This document shows positions 53,992 through 62,447 of a stretch of DNA of 64,000 bases, one piece after another. Under the pieces are notes generated by a model. It was not told where the DNA came from and made no database searches. It saw nothing but the letters and a program-made list of their open reading frames with translations. Numbering within the stretch: position 1 is the stretch's first letter; each line of letters begins with the position of its first letter. Origin of the DNA: Atribacter laminatus (lineage in GTDB: Bacteria; Atribacterota; Atribacteria; Atribacterales; Atribacteraceae); the NCBI RefSeq assembly GCF_015775515.1, contig NZ_CP065383.1, forward strand, positions 1-64,000, read 5' to 3'. The position numbers were made by a program, and so were the translations under genes.

Positions 53992-54235
53992 CTTGCTCTC
54001 CGCATTCAAGTACTGCTACTACTTCATTTATACCTACTTCATCGCCCTCTTCAAAAAAAACTTCCTCTAACGTTCCATTTACCATACTTTCAATCTCGAT
54101 GACTACCTTATCAGTTTCCACTTCAAAAATCACTTCGCCTTTTTCAATGGTTTCTCCGGGTTGTTTATTCCATGCCACAAGAACTCCCATTTCCATATTA
54201 GCGCTAAGTTTTGGCATCTTAATCATTTTTTTCAA
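53975..54235 (-). CDS. Stand-alone lipoyl domain protein
   Basis: The 86-residue protein is one lipoyl domain: MIKMPKLSANMEMGVLVAWN, ETDKV with Lys43 as the modified residue, and GTLEEVFFEEGDEV. It resembles E2 lipoyl domains but no E2 catalytic domain is present, so it serves an oxo-acid dehydrogenase elsewhere, or another function. It overlaps lipA, so synthesis, ligation and target are co-expressed. Confidence 0.85.
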   Translation of the reverse strand: MKKMIKMPKLSANMEMGVLVAWNKQPGETIEKGEVIFEVETDKVVIEIESMVNGTLEEVFFEEGDEVGINEVVAVLECGEQDGENG

Positions 54236-54784
54236 CTCATTTTCCTCCTTTAATTAACTCTCTTTTTCTCTTATTATCTTCGTTTTTCTTAAATTTTCAC
54301 TTTGATCTGATGAGTGTATTTCTCTAGGAATAGTTTAATACCCGATCGCTGAGTGTTTCCGTGCATGGGGAACAAATCGATGTTGGTTTATATCTTGGCC
54401 ATTTGGATCCCACATTAGCTCCAGGCGAAAAACCTCCAATGTCTTACGGCATCTTTGAGCCTAATTCCTTCGTCCTATCTATCCTTGAGATGGAACGTCA
54501 GTCATGCTCATAAACTAGGCAAACTGCCCTAATAATAAATTTTAAACTGACTGCCACGGCTCTCCTCTTTCTTAGTACTGCCTTTTATTGCTGTTCATTG
54601 CTGTAACACCGTATGTTTATCCTATGCGGCAATTGGACAACTGCACCACACAGCTCTTCAGATTACTTAAGGTGCCTTAAGCTACAAATTAATGTCGCTC
54701 AATTTTAAAATTCTTGTGGGTTATCTACTCAAAACTTTTAGTTTCATAAAGGAGATTATATACTATAGTAGCATTTTAGATTGG
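54236..54784. other. Gene-poor stretch with a possible coding relic
   Basis: From about 54340 to 54513 (plus strand) an open frame of about 55 codons reads well as protein (HGEQIDVGLYLGHLDPTLAP, then EPNSFVLSILEMER) but has no start or ribosome site and is cut on the left by a stop. It is probably the C-terminus of a lost gene. The rest holds nothing recognisable. Confidence 0.3.
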
Positions 54785-55762
54785 TTAGTTTCGCAGCTTC
54801 TCGCTTAGCCAAAGAATAGCATTCTCATCAAAAACTGAATTCCAAATAATTAAGTTTTCCTGGTTAAAGATTTTTCTTCCCCAGAACTGTTCAATCTCCT
54901 TTTTCTTTTTACACGCATCAGGACTTACAATAAAAATCCGCTTCTTTTTCCATAACGGATCTTTCAAGAATCCGTTCAGAACCAACTGTAGGTGACTATC
55001 TTCAGGACGTAGGCCACACCCGATGATAATTATATTCGTAGCGATTTTGGCAAATTGGATTGCATCTAACAGTAGATATTGAAGCTCCAATGCAAACTGT
55101 TTGATGAATGACGGGGCAATTACATACGGGCTAGAATCCAACCCTCCCCAAAGTTGTTGGTTTTTTCCTGACCTGGGAAACAATGTAGAGTTGATCTCAA
55201 CGTCTACATACATCGACTCTGGTTTTTTGAAAAATGAAGCCTCACGAAAATTCTCAGAGCCATGAATCTTGAGAATTTGAATATTCCTTTGATTCTCAGG
55301 TAACGAATCATCATTCATATTTTTAATAATGTGATAACCACCTCTCGGACTCCATACCTCGTAATAATCAAGAAATCCTTCGAGAAAACAGTCGTAGTTT
55401 AGAGAAATTATAACGTCATTGTCCGAAAGGATATGAATAAACGGTAATAACCATCTAACTTTATCCAGAAATTTGGCATCAATCTGAAATCTAAAACGAC
55501 TAAAATATTTTGCAATTTGTTCGTTAATGTCTTTCCGGTCATTTTCCGTAAAGCAACCAGTTTCATTATGAAGATCGAGATCGAATCGGGTTAAAAGTAT
55601 TTCGATATCTGACAAACCATATTCTGACCAAATCCTCCCAAGTGGAGAATTATCTGGTTCTGGACCTACAACCTTTTCCAGGAAATCTTTATTCAATGGC
55701 GCATTATCGCAAATCGCTTTTGTAAAGCCTGCACCAATGATAAATAAATTTGAAATAGCCAC
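54785..55762 (-). CDS. SIR2-like domain protein, stand-alone
   Basis: The 325 residues show the SIR2-like fold: GAGF at 10-13 (nucleotide-binding glycine motif), SLNYDCFLE at 120-128, KIHGS at 165-169 with the candidate catalytic His167, and GCGLRPEDSHL at 248-258. Such domains in anti-phage proteins (ThsA, DSR-type) hydrolyse NAD+. It has no recognisable sensor or second domain, so how it would be triggered is unclear. It is flanked by gene-poor DNA and relics. NAD depletion is inferred. Confidence 0.72.
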   Translation of the reverse strand: MAISNLFIIGAGFTKAICDNAPLNKDFLEKVVGPEPDNSPLGRIWSEYGLSDIEILLTRFDLDLHNETGCFTENDRKDINEQIAKYFSRFRFQIDAKFLDKVRWLLPFIHILSDNDVIISLNYDCFLEGFLDYYEVWSPRGGYHIIKNMNDDSLPENQRNIQILKIHGSENFREASFFKKPESMYVDVEINSTLFPRSGKNQQLWGGLDSSPYVIAPSFIKQFALELQYLLLDAIQFAKIATNIIIIGCGLRPEDSHLQLVLNGFLKDPLWKKKRIFIVSPDACKKKKEIEQFWGRKIFNQENLIIWNSVFDENAILWLSEKLRN

Positions 55763-56040
55763 GACCTCCCTGCTTATCTAACCCTTTGGTTTAGTGGCGA
55801 TATAATCCATTGCTTAAAATAGTAATTATTAGATAAGCTATTTTTTTATATAATAGCATAATTCTCTTTTTACACTTTATAGTTCGAATTGAATCACTTT
55901 AAATTTTGATAAGCCCCTATCTATCGTTACCACGATAAAATAGTAATTTTTTATTTTTAGTCATCTGCGATAATTTATTGAAGTTTTTAATCTCCTAAAC
56001 AAAGAACTTACTAGATGATCCTTTGCAGCTACAGAAATAA
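55763..56040. other. AT-rich gene-free region upstream of SIR2-like gene
   Basis: No gene, repeat or clear promoter is seen. The stretch lies between the SIR2-like gene and the terminators of GGDEF/HD-GYP paralog 3. Confidence 0.3.
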
Positions 56041-56042
56041 TT

Positions 56043-56070
56043 AACCCGGGTACGATGACCCGGGTTATGG
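56043..56070 (-). terminator. Terminator hairpin of GGDEF/HD-GYP paralog 3
   Basis: AACCCGGGT pairs with ACCCGGGTT around a short loop. A second hairpin with GGGAGTGAT/ATCACTCCC arms lies between it and the gene at about 56081-56107. Both are counterparts of those after paralog 2. Confidence 0.6.
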
Positions 56071-56153
56071 GGTAATTGCATCGGGAGTGATCCAACGAAT
56101 CACTCCCTAGCAAAGAATAAATCTTTCTACTGCTCTATAATTTGAAAAAACTG

Positions 56154-57923
56154 CTACGTTTCATTGGTAACGATCTCTAGAAAGACCCTGGTAAGCTCTG
56201 GATCAAACTGTGTACCAGCTCCCCTTTTAATTTCTTCAATAGCCTCTTCTTTGCTCATTTTTTGTTTATAAGCACGACCAGAAATCATGACGTCATAGGC
56301 ATCAACAATAGCAAGAATCCGGGATGATAGTGGAATGTCCTCTTTTTTTAACCCCCGAGGATATCCGGTTCCATCCCACCTTTCATGATGGGCAAGAATA
56401 CCTTTGGCAATAAAGGCTAGGTCAGGAGATGATTGGGTGATTCGATACCCAACTTCCGGGTGCTGTCGAATGAGTTTCCACTCATCCAAAGAAAGCTCTG
56501 AATCCTTGGTTAAAATTGTTTGTGGTATGGCAACTTTCCCGATATCATGGAGAACGGCCAGCAAGCGAAGTTCGCTTCGTAACGAGCCGGTTAAATTTAA
56601 TTTTTCGCACATCTTTTCACATAATGTTTGAAGTCTTACAGCGTGTAATTCGGTCTCTTCGCTCACCTCGATTAACGTCCTTTCCAGGGTGGCAATGACC
56701 GCCGATCGGTTACTTTGCTCGCTTATTAATTTCTGTTGATACATTTTATCTTCAGCTTGTTTGAGAATTAAATGAATATCTTGATTGTCGGTTATTTTCG
56801 TTTCAGATCCCAAAGCAATGCTGAGAGGGATTGGTTCTACCTGAGCATCACTAATGTTTATATTAATCCTGTCGATTATATTCTCGGCTTCCTGGTTGGA
56901 GGTATTGGGAAGGAGAATGACAAATTCATCTCCTCCATAGCGAGCAACGGTATCTCCCTGCCGGCAGGATACTTTTAAACATTTCGCAGTAATTTTAAGC
57001 ATTCTATCTCCTTCATCGTGGCCAAACGCATCATTCACCAATTTAAGGCCATTCATATCTCCAATAATAATGCTCATCGGTAAGTATCTCGGATTATCGT
57101 ATTTTTCCAGTTCATTTTCAAAATAGGCTCGATTGTATATACCGGTCAATGAATCATGAAAGGTTAAATATTTTATCTTTTCCTCGACTTTTTTTCTTTC
57201 GGTGATATCCCGCACAACACAATTTCCATATACTTTTCCATTTTTCCGATATGAATTACAATGACATTCAGTAACCATTTTATGACCATTCTTTGCTATA
57301 AAAGTGGTTTCAAAAAGGAGCTCGCTTTCAGCATGGTAAAGCTTGCTGAAAATATACTTCATCCTCTCCTGGTAGTTTTTATCGATTAATTCGTAGAAAG
57401 GTACTTTAAAAAGCTCTTCTCTCTCATACCCGAACATGTCACAGACGATTGAGTTTGCACTTAATATTTTTATCTCACCATAGACATCGCTTATCTCAAA
57501 AACGAATAATCCATCAACAATCGAATCAAATAAATAACGGTATTTTATTTCTTTCTGTTCAAGGGATTCCAGCAATTTAACAAGGTGAGCTTTTTGGTCT
57601 CGAGTTACATCCAACAATCGTCCCAAGGCAATACCGATGAAAAGATACAGGAATGTTCCCAGAATCATAAAAGAAGGATCAATTGTCCTGGGGCTTTTTG
57701 ATATATAGAGTCCCAAGTTTATGATTGAGTAAGTTGCAGCGATCAAGCCTCCCGTTAACCCCCATACCATGGTTGATAAAAAAATTAAAATGGTTCCCAT
57801 GATCCCTCTCTCGGGAATACCAAAATTAACAGATAAAAAGGGGATTAAGACTCCATAGGAGACAACTACGATAATGAATAATAACTTTTTATTTTTGTTC
57901 AAAATTCTAAAAAATGGGCCCAT
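56154..57923 (-). CDS. Membrane GGDEF/HD-GYP cyclic-di-GMP protein, paralog 3
   Basis: This protein of 589 residues has the same layout as the other two: about four spans, PAS-like domain, GGDEF with RQGD inhibitory site, and HD-GYP with LHDIGK and HHERWDGTGYP. It is diverged over its full length and did not take part in the conversion seen between paralogs 1 and 2. A sigma-28-type promoter lies 7 bases from the ATG, and a small ORF diverges from it at 58130. Confidence 0.92.
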   Translation of the reverse strand: MGPFFRILNKNKKLLFIIVVVSYGVLIPFLSVNFGIPERGIMGTILIFLSTMVWGLTGGLIAATYSIINLGLYISKSPRTIDPSFMILGTFLYLFIGIALGRLLDVTRDQKAHLVKLLESLEQKEIKYRYLFDSIVDGLFVFEISDVYGEIKILSANSIVCDMFGYEREELFKVPFYELIDKNYQERMKYIFSKLYHAESELLFETTFIAKNGHKMVTECHCNSYRKNGKVYGNCVVRDITERKKVEEKIKYLTFHDSLTGIYNRAYFENELEKYDNPRYLPMSIIIGDMNGLKLVNDAFGHDEGDRMLKITAKCLKVSCRQGDTVARYGGDEFVILLPNTSNQEAENIIDRININISDAQVEPIPLSIALGSETKITDNQDIHLILKQAEDKMYQQKLISEQSNRSAVIATLERTLIEVSEETELHAVRLQTLCEKMCEKLNLTGSLRSELRLLAVLHDIGKVAIPQTILTKDSELSLDEWKLIRQHPEVGYRITQSSPDLAFIAKGILAHHERWDGTGYPRGLKKEDIPLSSRILAIVDAYDVMISGRAYKQKMSKEEAIEEIKRGAGTQFDPELTRVFLEIVTNET

Positions 57924-57930
57924 AGAGTAA

Positions 57931-57957
57931 ATATCGTCAAAAAAACCAATTTTATTA
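57931..57957 (-). promoter_or_regulatory. Sigma-28-type promoter of GGDEF/HD-GYP paralog 3
   Basis: TAAT, a 15-base spacer and GACGATAT on the minus strand resemble the SigD form of the consensus. The -35 has one mismatch, the -10 one. Only 7 bases separate the -10 from the ATG. Confidence 0.5.
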
Positions 57958-58080
57958 GTAAAATGAAGCTATTTTTAATAACAAAATTTAGTTTCTCATA
58001 TTCTTAAAAATAAAATACTGTCCATTAAATTCCCAACTATTCTTAACCCAGCACCCCTGCAAAAATATTTTTGCGTATTT

Positions 58081-58109
58081 TCCACAAAACCAAAAAACCA
58101 TTCTATGAT
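58081..58109 (+). promoter_or_regulatory. Promoter of small-ORF copy 4
   Basis: TCCACA at 58081-58086, a 17-base spacer and TATGAT at 58104-58109, followed by AGGAGG at 58116-58121. It is the same as at 3242-3270. Confidence 0.5.
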
Positions 58110-58129
58110 GTTTTTAGGAGGTAAAATTT

Positions 58130-58324
58130 ATGCCAGAACTCACTCAAACCCAAAATTATGTTGCTCGCATAAAGGCTGATCTTTATTGGATTGAAAGAAC
58201 CATTGAAAAATCACAACTTAATGATATTGATTCCATAAAAGTCATTCACCGGCTTGCCAATGCAGGCTATTTATCAGCGCAAGCCATAAGTGATCTCAGC
58301 AAAGAAATGATTGGGAAGAAATAA
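58130..58324 (+). CDS. Small helical protein of a repeated local family (copy 4, intact)
   Basis: The 64-residue frame has a strong ribosome site and promoter. It shares the family pattern RIKADLYWIERTIEK and IKVIHRLANAGYL, QAISDLSKEM. Two helices with a charged loop are predicted. It is divergent from GGDEF/HD-GYP paralog 3. The function is unknown. An adaptor or antitoxin-like helical protein is possible but nothing in the sequence decides this. Confidence 0.6.
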   Translation: MPELTQTQNYVARIKADLYWIERTIEKSQLNDIDSIKVIHRLANAGYLSAQAISDLSKEMIGKK

Positions 58325-58330
58325 AAAAAT

Positions 58331-58352
58331 CCCCCGGTTTTTACACCGGAGG
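58331..58352. terminator. Terminator hairpin after small-ORF copy 4
   Basis: It is a counterpart of the hairpin at 3494-3515, with one mismatch in the right arm. The A-run on the left makes it act mainly on minus-strand transcripts. Confidence 0.45.
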
Positions 58353-58649
58353 TTATATAGTATCTATAAAGCCACCCTCGGCAGAGGGAGCCCGTCTCCA
58401 CCAAGGGCGAAGGAGGATTGCAACGAGAATTAATCGTTAGAATTTTATCACTTTGAATCCTACCAACAGAATTAAAGTTATTGCTGGTACAAATTATAAC
58501 CAGAACGCAAGACTACGGGTTGTTTTGATTTGAATTATTCCTTTTTTAGTATTTAACATGTTTCCTTGTTTCATAGTTTTTTATATTTATAATATTTTAT
58601 TGACTTACTAAACCAACTTTTGAATTAAAATCTCTGTTAAAATCCATTA

Positions 58650-59180
58650 TTTCAAAGAATTTATGAATGGAAACACCTTTCTTTCTAGCCAAATTAGCAT
58701 AGAAAAAAAGTAGATCTCATAAAGAGCAATATCTTCAATAGTCCTTCTTAAACTTTATAATGGAGCTTTGCAATAATGTCAGTTGGTTCATACCCTCTTT
58801 GATTGCTGGTTTAGTTTCCCACCCTTATCTTGAAATTTGCTGTTTGTTAATTATCATTCGTTAATATAATCAAAAACACACCAAATATTTACTATTCTTT
58901 GAGCGTAAGTCCCTTTCTCTTTTAACTCTTTTCAACCAAATTCAGAAAAAACCACAAAGGAATATCATTGGTTTAGACTTGAAAAACTTCATTTCCAAAA
59001 GGTAAACCTTGGTCTGTTCGGATTATCTTCTTCTGGAGTGAAAAACGAATTTTTCAATGATTGGCTTGTTTTCGGTCGATCTTATTCTTTTTTGGGACCA
59101 TAATCATCACCCAATATAGAAGGTGATGGAAGTGAGGCCTCCTTCAAAATGGTAAATTCTATCCTGAAAATACCATCTTA
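58650..59180 (+). mobile_element. Decayed copy of the IS4-family element
   Basis: Positions 58650-58730 resemble the left part of the 1512-bp element (GGAAACACCTTTCTTTCTAG region) and 58868-59170 resemble its internal sequence (TTTACTATTCTTT, AATATCATTGG). Many substitutions and deletions are present and no frame survives. Confidence 0.7.
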
Positions 59181-59404
59181 TAAATTCCCCCATTGAGGGG
59201 GGATAAAGGGGGGTGTGCCTTTAATCGGTCATCCTGAGCCCTCGCTTTTTGAGGGCGTGAGGATCTCATCTTTTAAGTTTTTTCTTCATAAATACTTTAA
59301 ATGATGAGATTCTTACGTCGTCCGGCAAAAACACCGGACTCCTCAGAATGACTAAGTGGATGGTAGAGATTGCCACGTCGCACAAGACGCTCCTCGCAAT
59401 CAGG
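59181..59404. repeat. Gene-free stretch with repeats left of IS1182-type element
   Basis: A CATCCTGAGC...GAGGATCTCATC repeat (59225-59275) recurs at 21198-21242. It is followed by sequence with CTCCGGTG-type arms (TCCGGCAAAAACACCGGACT). No gene is present. Confidence 0.45.
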
Positions 59405-61147
59405 CTGTGTCACATCTGTCACTATTTAGCCGTAATCTTTCGTAGATTCAAAAAATTTCAGATAAAAGTTAAGCTAAGAATAGATCTCGGCTGGTATTAG
59501 ACTCGATCTTAGCTAATTCTGGTTGGTTTTTATCCGATACCCCCTAAAGAGGTGGGATATTTCCCTCCTATCTCTTTCAAGAGACTCACTAAGGTGGTTA
59601 CCCCGAGGAGGGTGATCATCCGAACCAGGTTAAAACAGGTCCCAAAGAGTGACGCTTCGGCTTTGACTCCTGGCAGGCCTCTTAAGAGGAAGGCATTCAC
59701 ACCTAAGTTACGTTTGATATGTCCAAAGGGAAGCTCGACTTTGGCTTTTCTTTTTCGGTAAATTGCTTGGGACTCAGGCTCTTTATACTGGGCCTCGAAC
59801 TTTTCTCTGAGTTCTTCATTCGCCAGTCGGATGACTTTCCTCCCGTGTTGAGAGGAAGTACAAACCCCATAATGGGGACAAGCTAAACAGATTTTCTTGG
59901 CTGAGATCAGATAGTGTTTATGACCGTTTTTTTTATTCTTATTAAGATGAGAAAAGGTGAGTGTGTGTCCTTCGGGGCAGATATAGCAATCATGGATCTT
60001 ATCATAGCTAAACTGGTCTTTGGCAAAAGGAGACGGTATTTTTTCTGAGGCCTGTCTTTGGGAGGGAACGACGACTTTGATCCCTTGCTGGTCAATTTTC
60101 GCTAATTCCGTGGTCGAGGCATAACCGGAATCAGCACAGGCGACCTGGCACTTATGCTCTAAGAGTGCATTGGCTTGGTTGATCTGTCGGCTGAACTGAT
60201 TGAGATCGTTATTCTCACTGACGACATCAGCGGAGAGAATCAGACCGTGCTTTTCATCAACGACACTTTGGACGCTGTAGCCGGCGTGAGTTCCAGCAAG
60301 ACTATTGATCCGGGTACAGTCCGGATCAGTGGTGTTCAGGGATGTTTGCTTTTTGGTTTCCAGTTCTTTTAAGATACCCTGGACTTTGGTCTTTAAGACG
60401 TCTTGGTCTTGTAATTCCTGATCCATTTTGACCAAAGAGCCACACCCCTTTTCAGCCTCATCGACCGTCTCACACTGGTTGAGGATATCAGCAATCCGCT
60501 GATCGATCGCTTTGAGGACTTTGTGGGCTTTTTTCTTATCCCAGCTCTTTTTGATGGAGGCATTGGCTTTGAATTTGCTGCCATCGACAAAGAGGGTGTT
60601 GCCTTCGATCAGATTGAGCTGGATACACATCTTCGCACACTGTTTTAAGACCTCGGCTAACTGAGAGCGGTTTTTTCTTCTGAATTCAGCAATGGTCTTA
60701 TGGTCGGGTGTGAGCCCTGAGGTCAGCCAGATAAAGGAGAGGTTATGATGGTTCGCTCGTTCCAATTTTCGGGAACTCCGGATCCCATAGGCATAGCCAT
60801 AGACCACAAGTTTCAACATCACCTTGGGGTGGTATTGGGGGTTCCCGGCTTGGTGGGGATCCAGGTTCAATCCCAACTTTTCAAGATCGAGTGCTTCGAC
60901 AAAGGCATCATAGGCTCTGACCGGATCATCGAGAGGAATGTAGTCTTCGATACTCGACGGGAAGAGTTGGAGTTGGTTTCTATTCGCATATCGATATGCC
61001 ATGATCGGGGTATCCTTTCTTGACTCTCATACTTTTATCTTACCCTTTTATTGTACCATATTATGGGCTAAATGCCTTGTAGAATAAGGATTTTATTGAG
61101 TTTTTAGTTATTATTTTTGTTCAAAAAAACCGATAATTGTGACACAG
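59405..61147 (-). mobile_element. IS1182-family insertion sequence (about 1743 bp)
   Basis: Ends CTGTGTCACA (59405-59414) and TGTGACACAG (61138-61147) are perfect 10-bp inverted repeats. No matching target duplication is visible. It lies within the intergenic repeats. Confidence 0.75.
59530..61002 (-). CDS. IS1182-family transposase
   Basis: The 490-residue transposase has the N-terminal DUF772 domain (NLSFIWLTSGLTPDHKTIAE), the catalytic DDE domain with FVDGSKFKANAS and CADSGYAST, and a zinc-rich insertion (CYICPEGHTL, KICLACPHYGVC). The glutamate motif lies in the KAKVELPFGHIKRNLG stretch. It appears intact. Confidence 0.9.
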   Translation of the reverse strand: MAYRYANRNQLQLFPSSIEDYIPLDDPVRAYDAFVEALDLEKLGLNLDPHQAGNPQYHPKVMLKLVVYGYAYGIRSSRKLERANHHNLSFIWLTSGLTPDHKTIAEFRRKNRSQLAEVLKQCAKMCIQLNLIEGNTLFVDGSKFKANASIKKSWDKKKAHKVLKAIDQRIADILNQCETVDEAEKGCGSLVKMDQELQDQDVLKTKVQGILKELETKKQTSLNTTDPDCTRINSLAGTHAGYSVQSVVDEKHGLILSADVVSENNDLNQFSRQINQANALLEHKCQVACADSGYASTTELAKIDQQGIKVVVPSQRQASEKIPSPFAKDQFSYDKIHDCYICPEGHTLTFSHLNKNKKNGHKHYLISAKKICLACPHYGVCTSSQHGRKVIRLANEELREKFEAQYKEPESQAIYRKRKAKVELPFGHIKRNLGVNAFLLRGLPGVKAEASLFGTCFNLVRMITLLGVTTLVSLLKEIGGKYPTSLGGIG

Positions 61148-61356
61148 TCTGAATGACGGATTTAGATAGGTATATTCATCTTCATCTGGTGCTGCTATGC
61201 AGCATGAGGGTCTATCCTGTAAACGAACAAGGATACCAGCTTACGACGTAAGATTGAAAAGATTAAAAAACTGAAACTGATTAGGATAGATCCTCTCCAT
61301 TTTCATCGTTATGTGGCGTCACACAAGTGACACGAGGGTCAATCCTGTATTTTACA

Positions 61357-62445
61357 TCAAACCAATCCTATCTTCCCACCGGCAAAGGTTTGAATGACTT
61401 TTTTCATCTCCAGGGATAAGAGAACTTTGTAAAAGCGGCCGGAATCCCAGCCAGTTTTGGTTAAAAGTTCTTCAAGATAACAACCGGAAATATCCAGAAA
61501 ATTGAGGAGTTCTTTTTCGTCTTCATCCAAATCGGGGAGTGCTGTTTTTTTCTTCATTTTTGAGTGGGGTGAGGCTAGAAATCCCAATTCCTCAACAATA
61601 TCGGCGACATTGTGGACTAAGCGCGCCCCTTGGTTGATGAGTTGGTGGGTGCCTTCGCTCTGGTAGGAAAAGATTGATCCTGGGACGGACATCACTTCTC
61701 TCCCCTGTTCCAGGGCAAAGTTAACGGTAATCATTGCTCCACTTTTTAAAGGAGCTTCAACCACCACCACTCCCAAAGAAAGACCGCTAATGAGTCGGTT
61801 TCGGACCGGAAAACTTTCCTTTTGTGGTCCAAAACCGGGAACAAATTCGCTGATCAAGGCACCCTTTTGATGAAGAATTCGCTCGGCTAATCCTCGGTTC
61901 GAGCCTGGATAGACGATATCAACTCCAGTTCCTAAAACGGCAACGGTTTTTCCCTCTCCCTCCAGGGCACCATAATGGGCTTCTCCATCAATTCCCAGAG
62001 CTAAACCACTCACAACTATCCAGCCCTCTTCAGCCAGAGAGCGAGCCAAGTACCTGGCAACTTTTTTCCCATAGGTAGTCGCTCGTCGGGTTCCAACCAT
62101 AGCAATCCATTTTTTAGAGGAACGAAAATCAAAATCTCCTCGTTGATAAAGGAGATAGGGCGGATAGGTTATATCTCTCAATAAAGCCGGATATCGTTCA
62201 TCGGAAATGGGGAGGATGTGGATTCCCCGCTTGAGGATTTTTTGGAAAACCTCTTCCGGCTGAAGTGACAGTTTAACCGGAAGAATTTCTTCAACGATTT
62301 TTTCTCCGAGACAGTGGATGAGGTCTTTGGGGGATGCCTTCCAGGCGTCACTTGCTGATCCAAAAGTCTCGATTATTTTCTGAAAACGAACCGGACCGAT
62401 ACCTGGTAAATGATTAAACGCCACCCAGAAAGGAAGGTCTTTCAT
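61357..62445 (-). CDS. dprA: DNA processing protein A (DprA)
   Basis: The 362-residue protein loads RecA onto incoming single-stranded DNA. It has an N-terminal helix-hairpin-helix-type region (LPGIGPVRFQKIIETFG), the Rossmann fold (VGTRRATTYG, SGLALGIDGEAH, GTGVDIVYP, RNRLISGLS) and a C-terminal winged helix (EELLTKTGWDSGRFY). It follows comM by 2 bases. Confidence 0.92.
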   Translation of the reverse strand: MKDLPFWVAFNHLPGIGPVRFQKIIETFGSASDAWKASPKDLIHCLGEKIVEEILPVKLSLQPEEVFQKILKRGIHILPISDERYPALLRDITYPPYLLYQRGDFDFRSSKKWIAMVGTRRATTYGKKVARYLARSLAEEGWIVVSGLALGIDGEAHYGALEGEGKTVAVLGTGVDIVYPGSNRGLAERILHQKGALISEFVPGFGPQKESFPVRNRLISGLSLGVVVVEAPLKSGAMITVNFALEQGREVMSVPGSIFSYQSEGTHQLINQGARLVHNVADIVEELGFLASPHSKMKKKTALPDLDEDEKELLNFLDISGCYLEELLTKTGWDSGRFYKVLLSLEMKKVIQTFAGGKIGLV

Positions 62446-62447
62446 CT

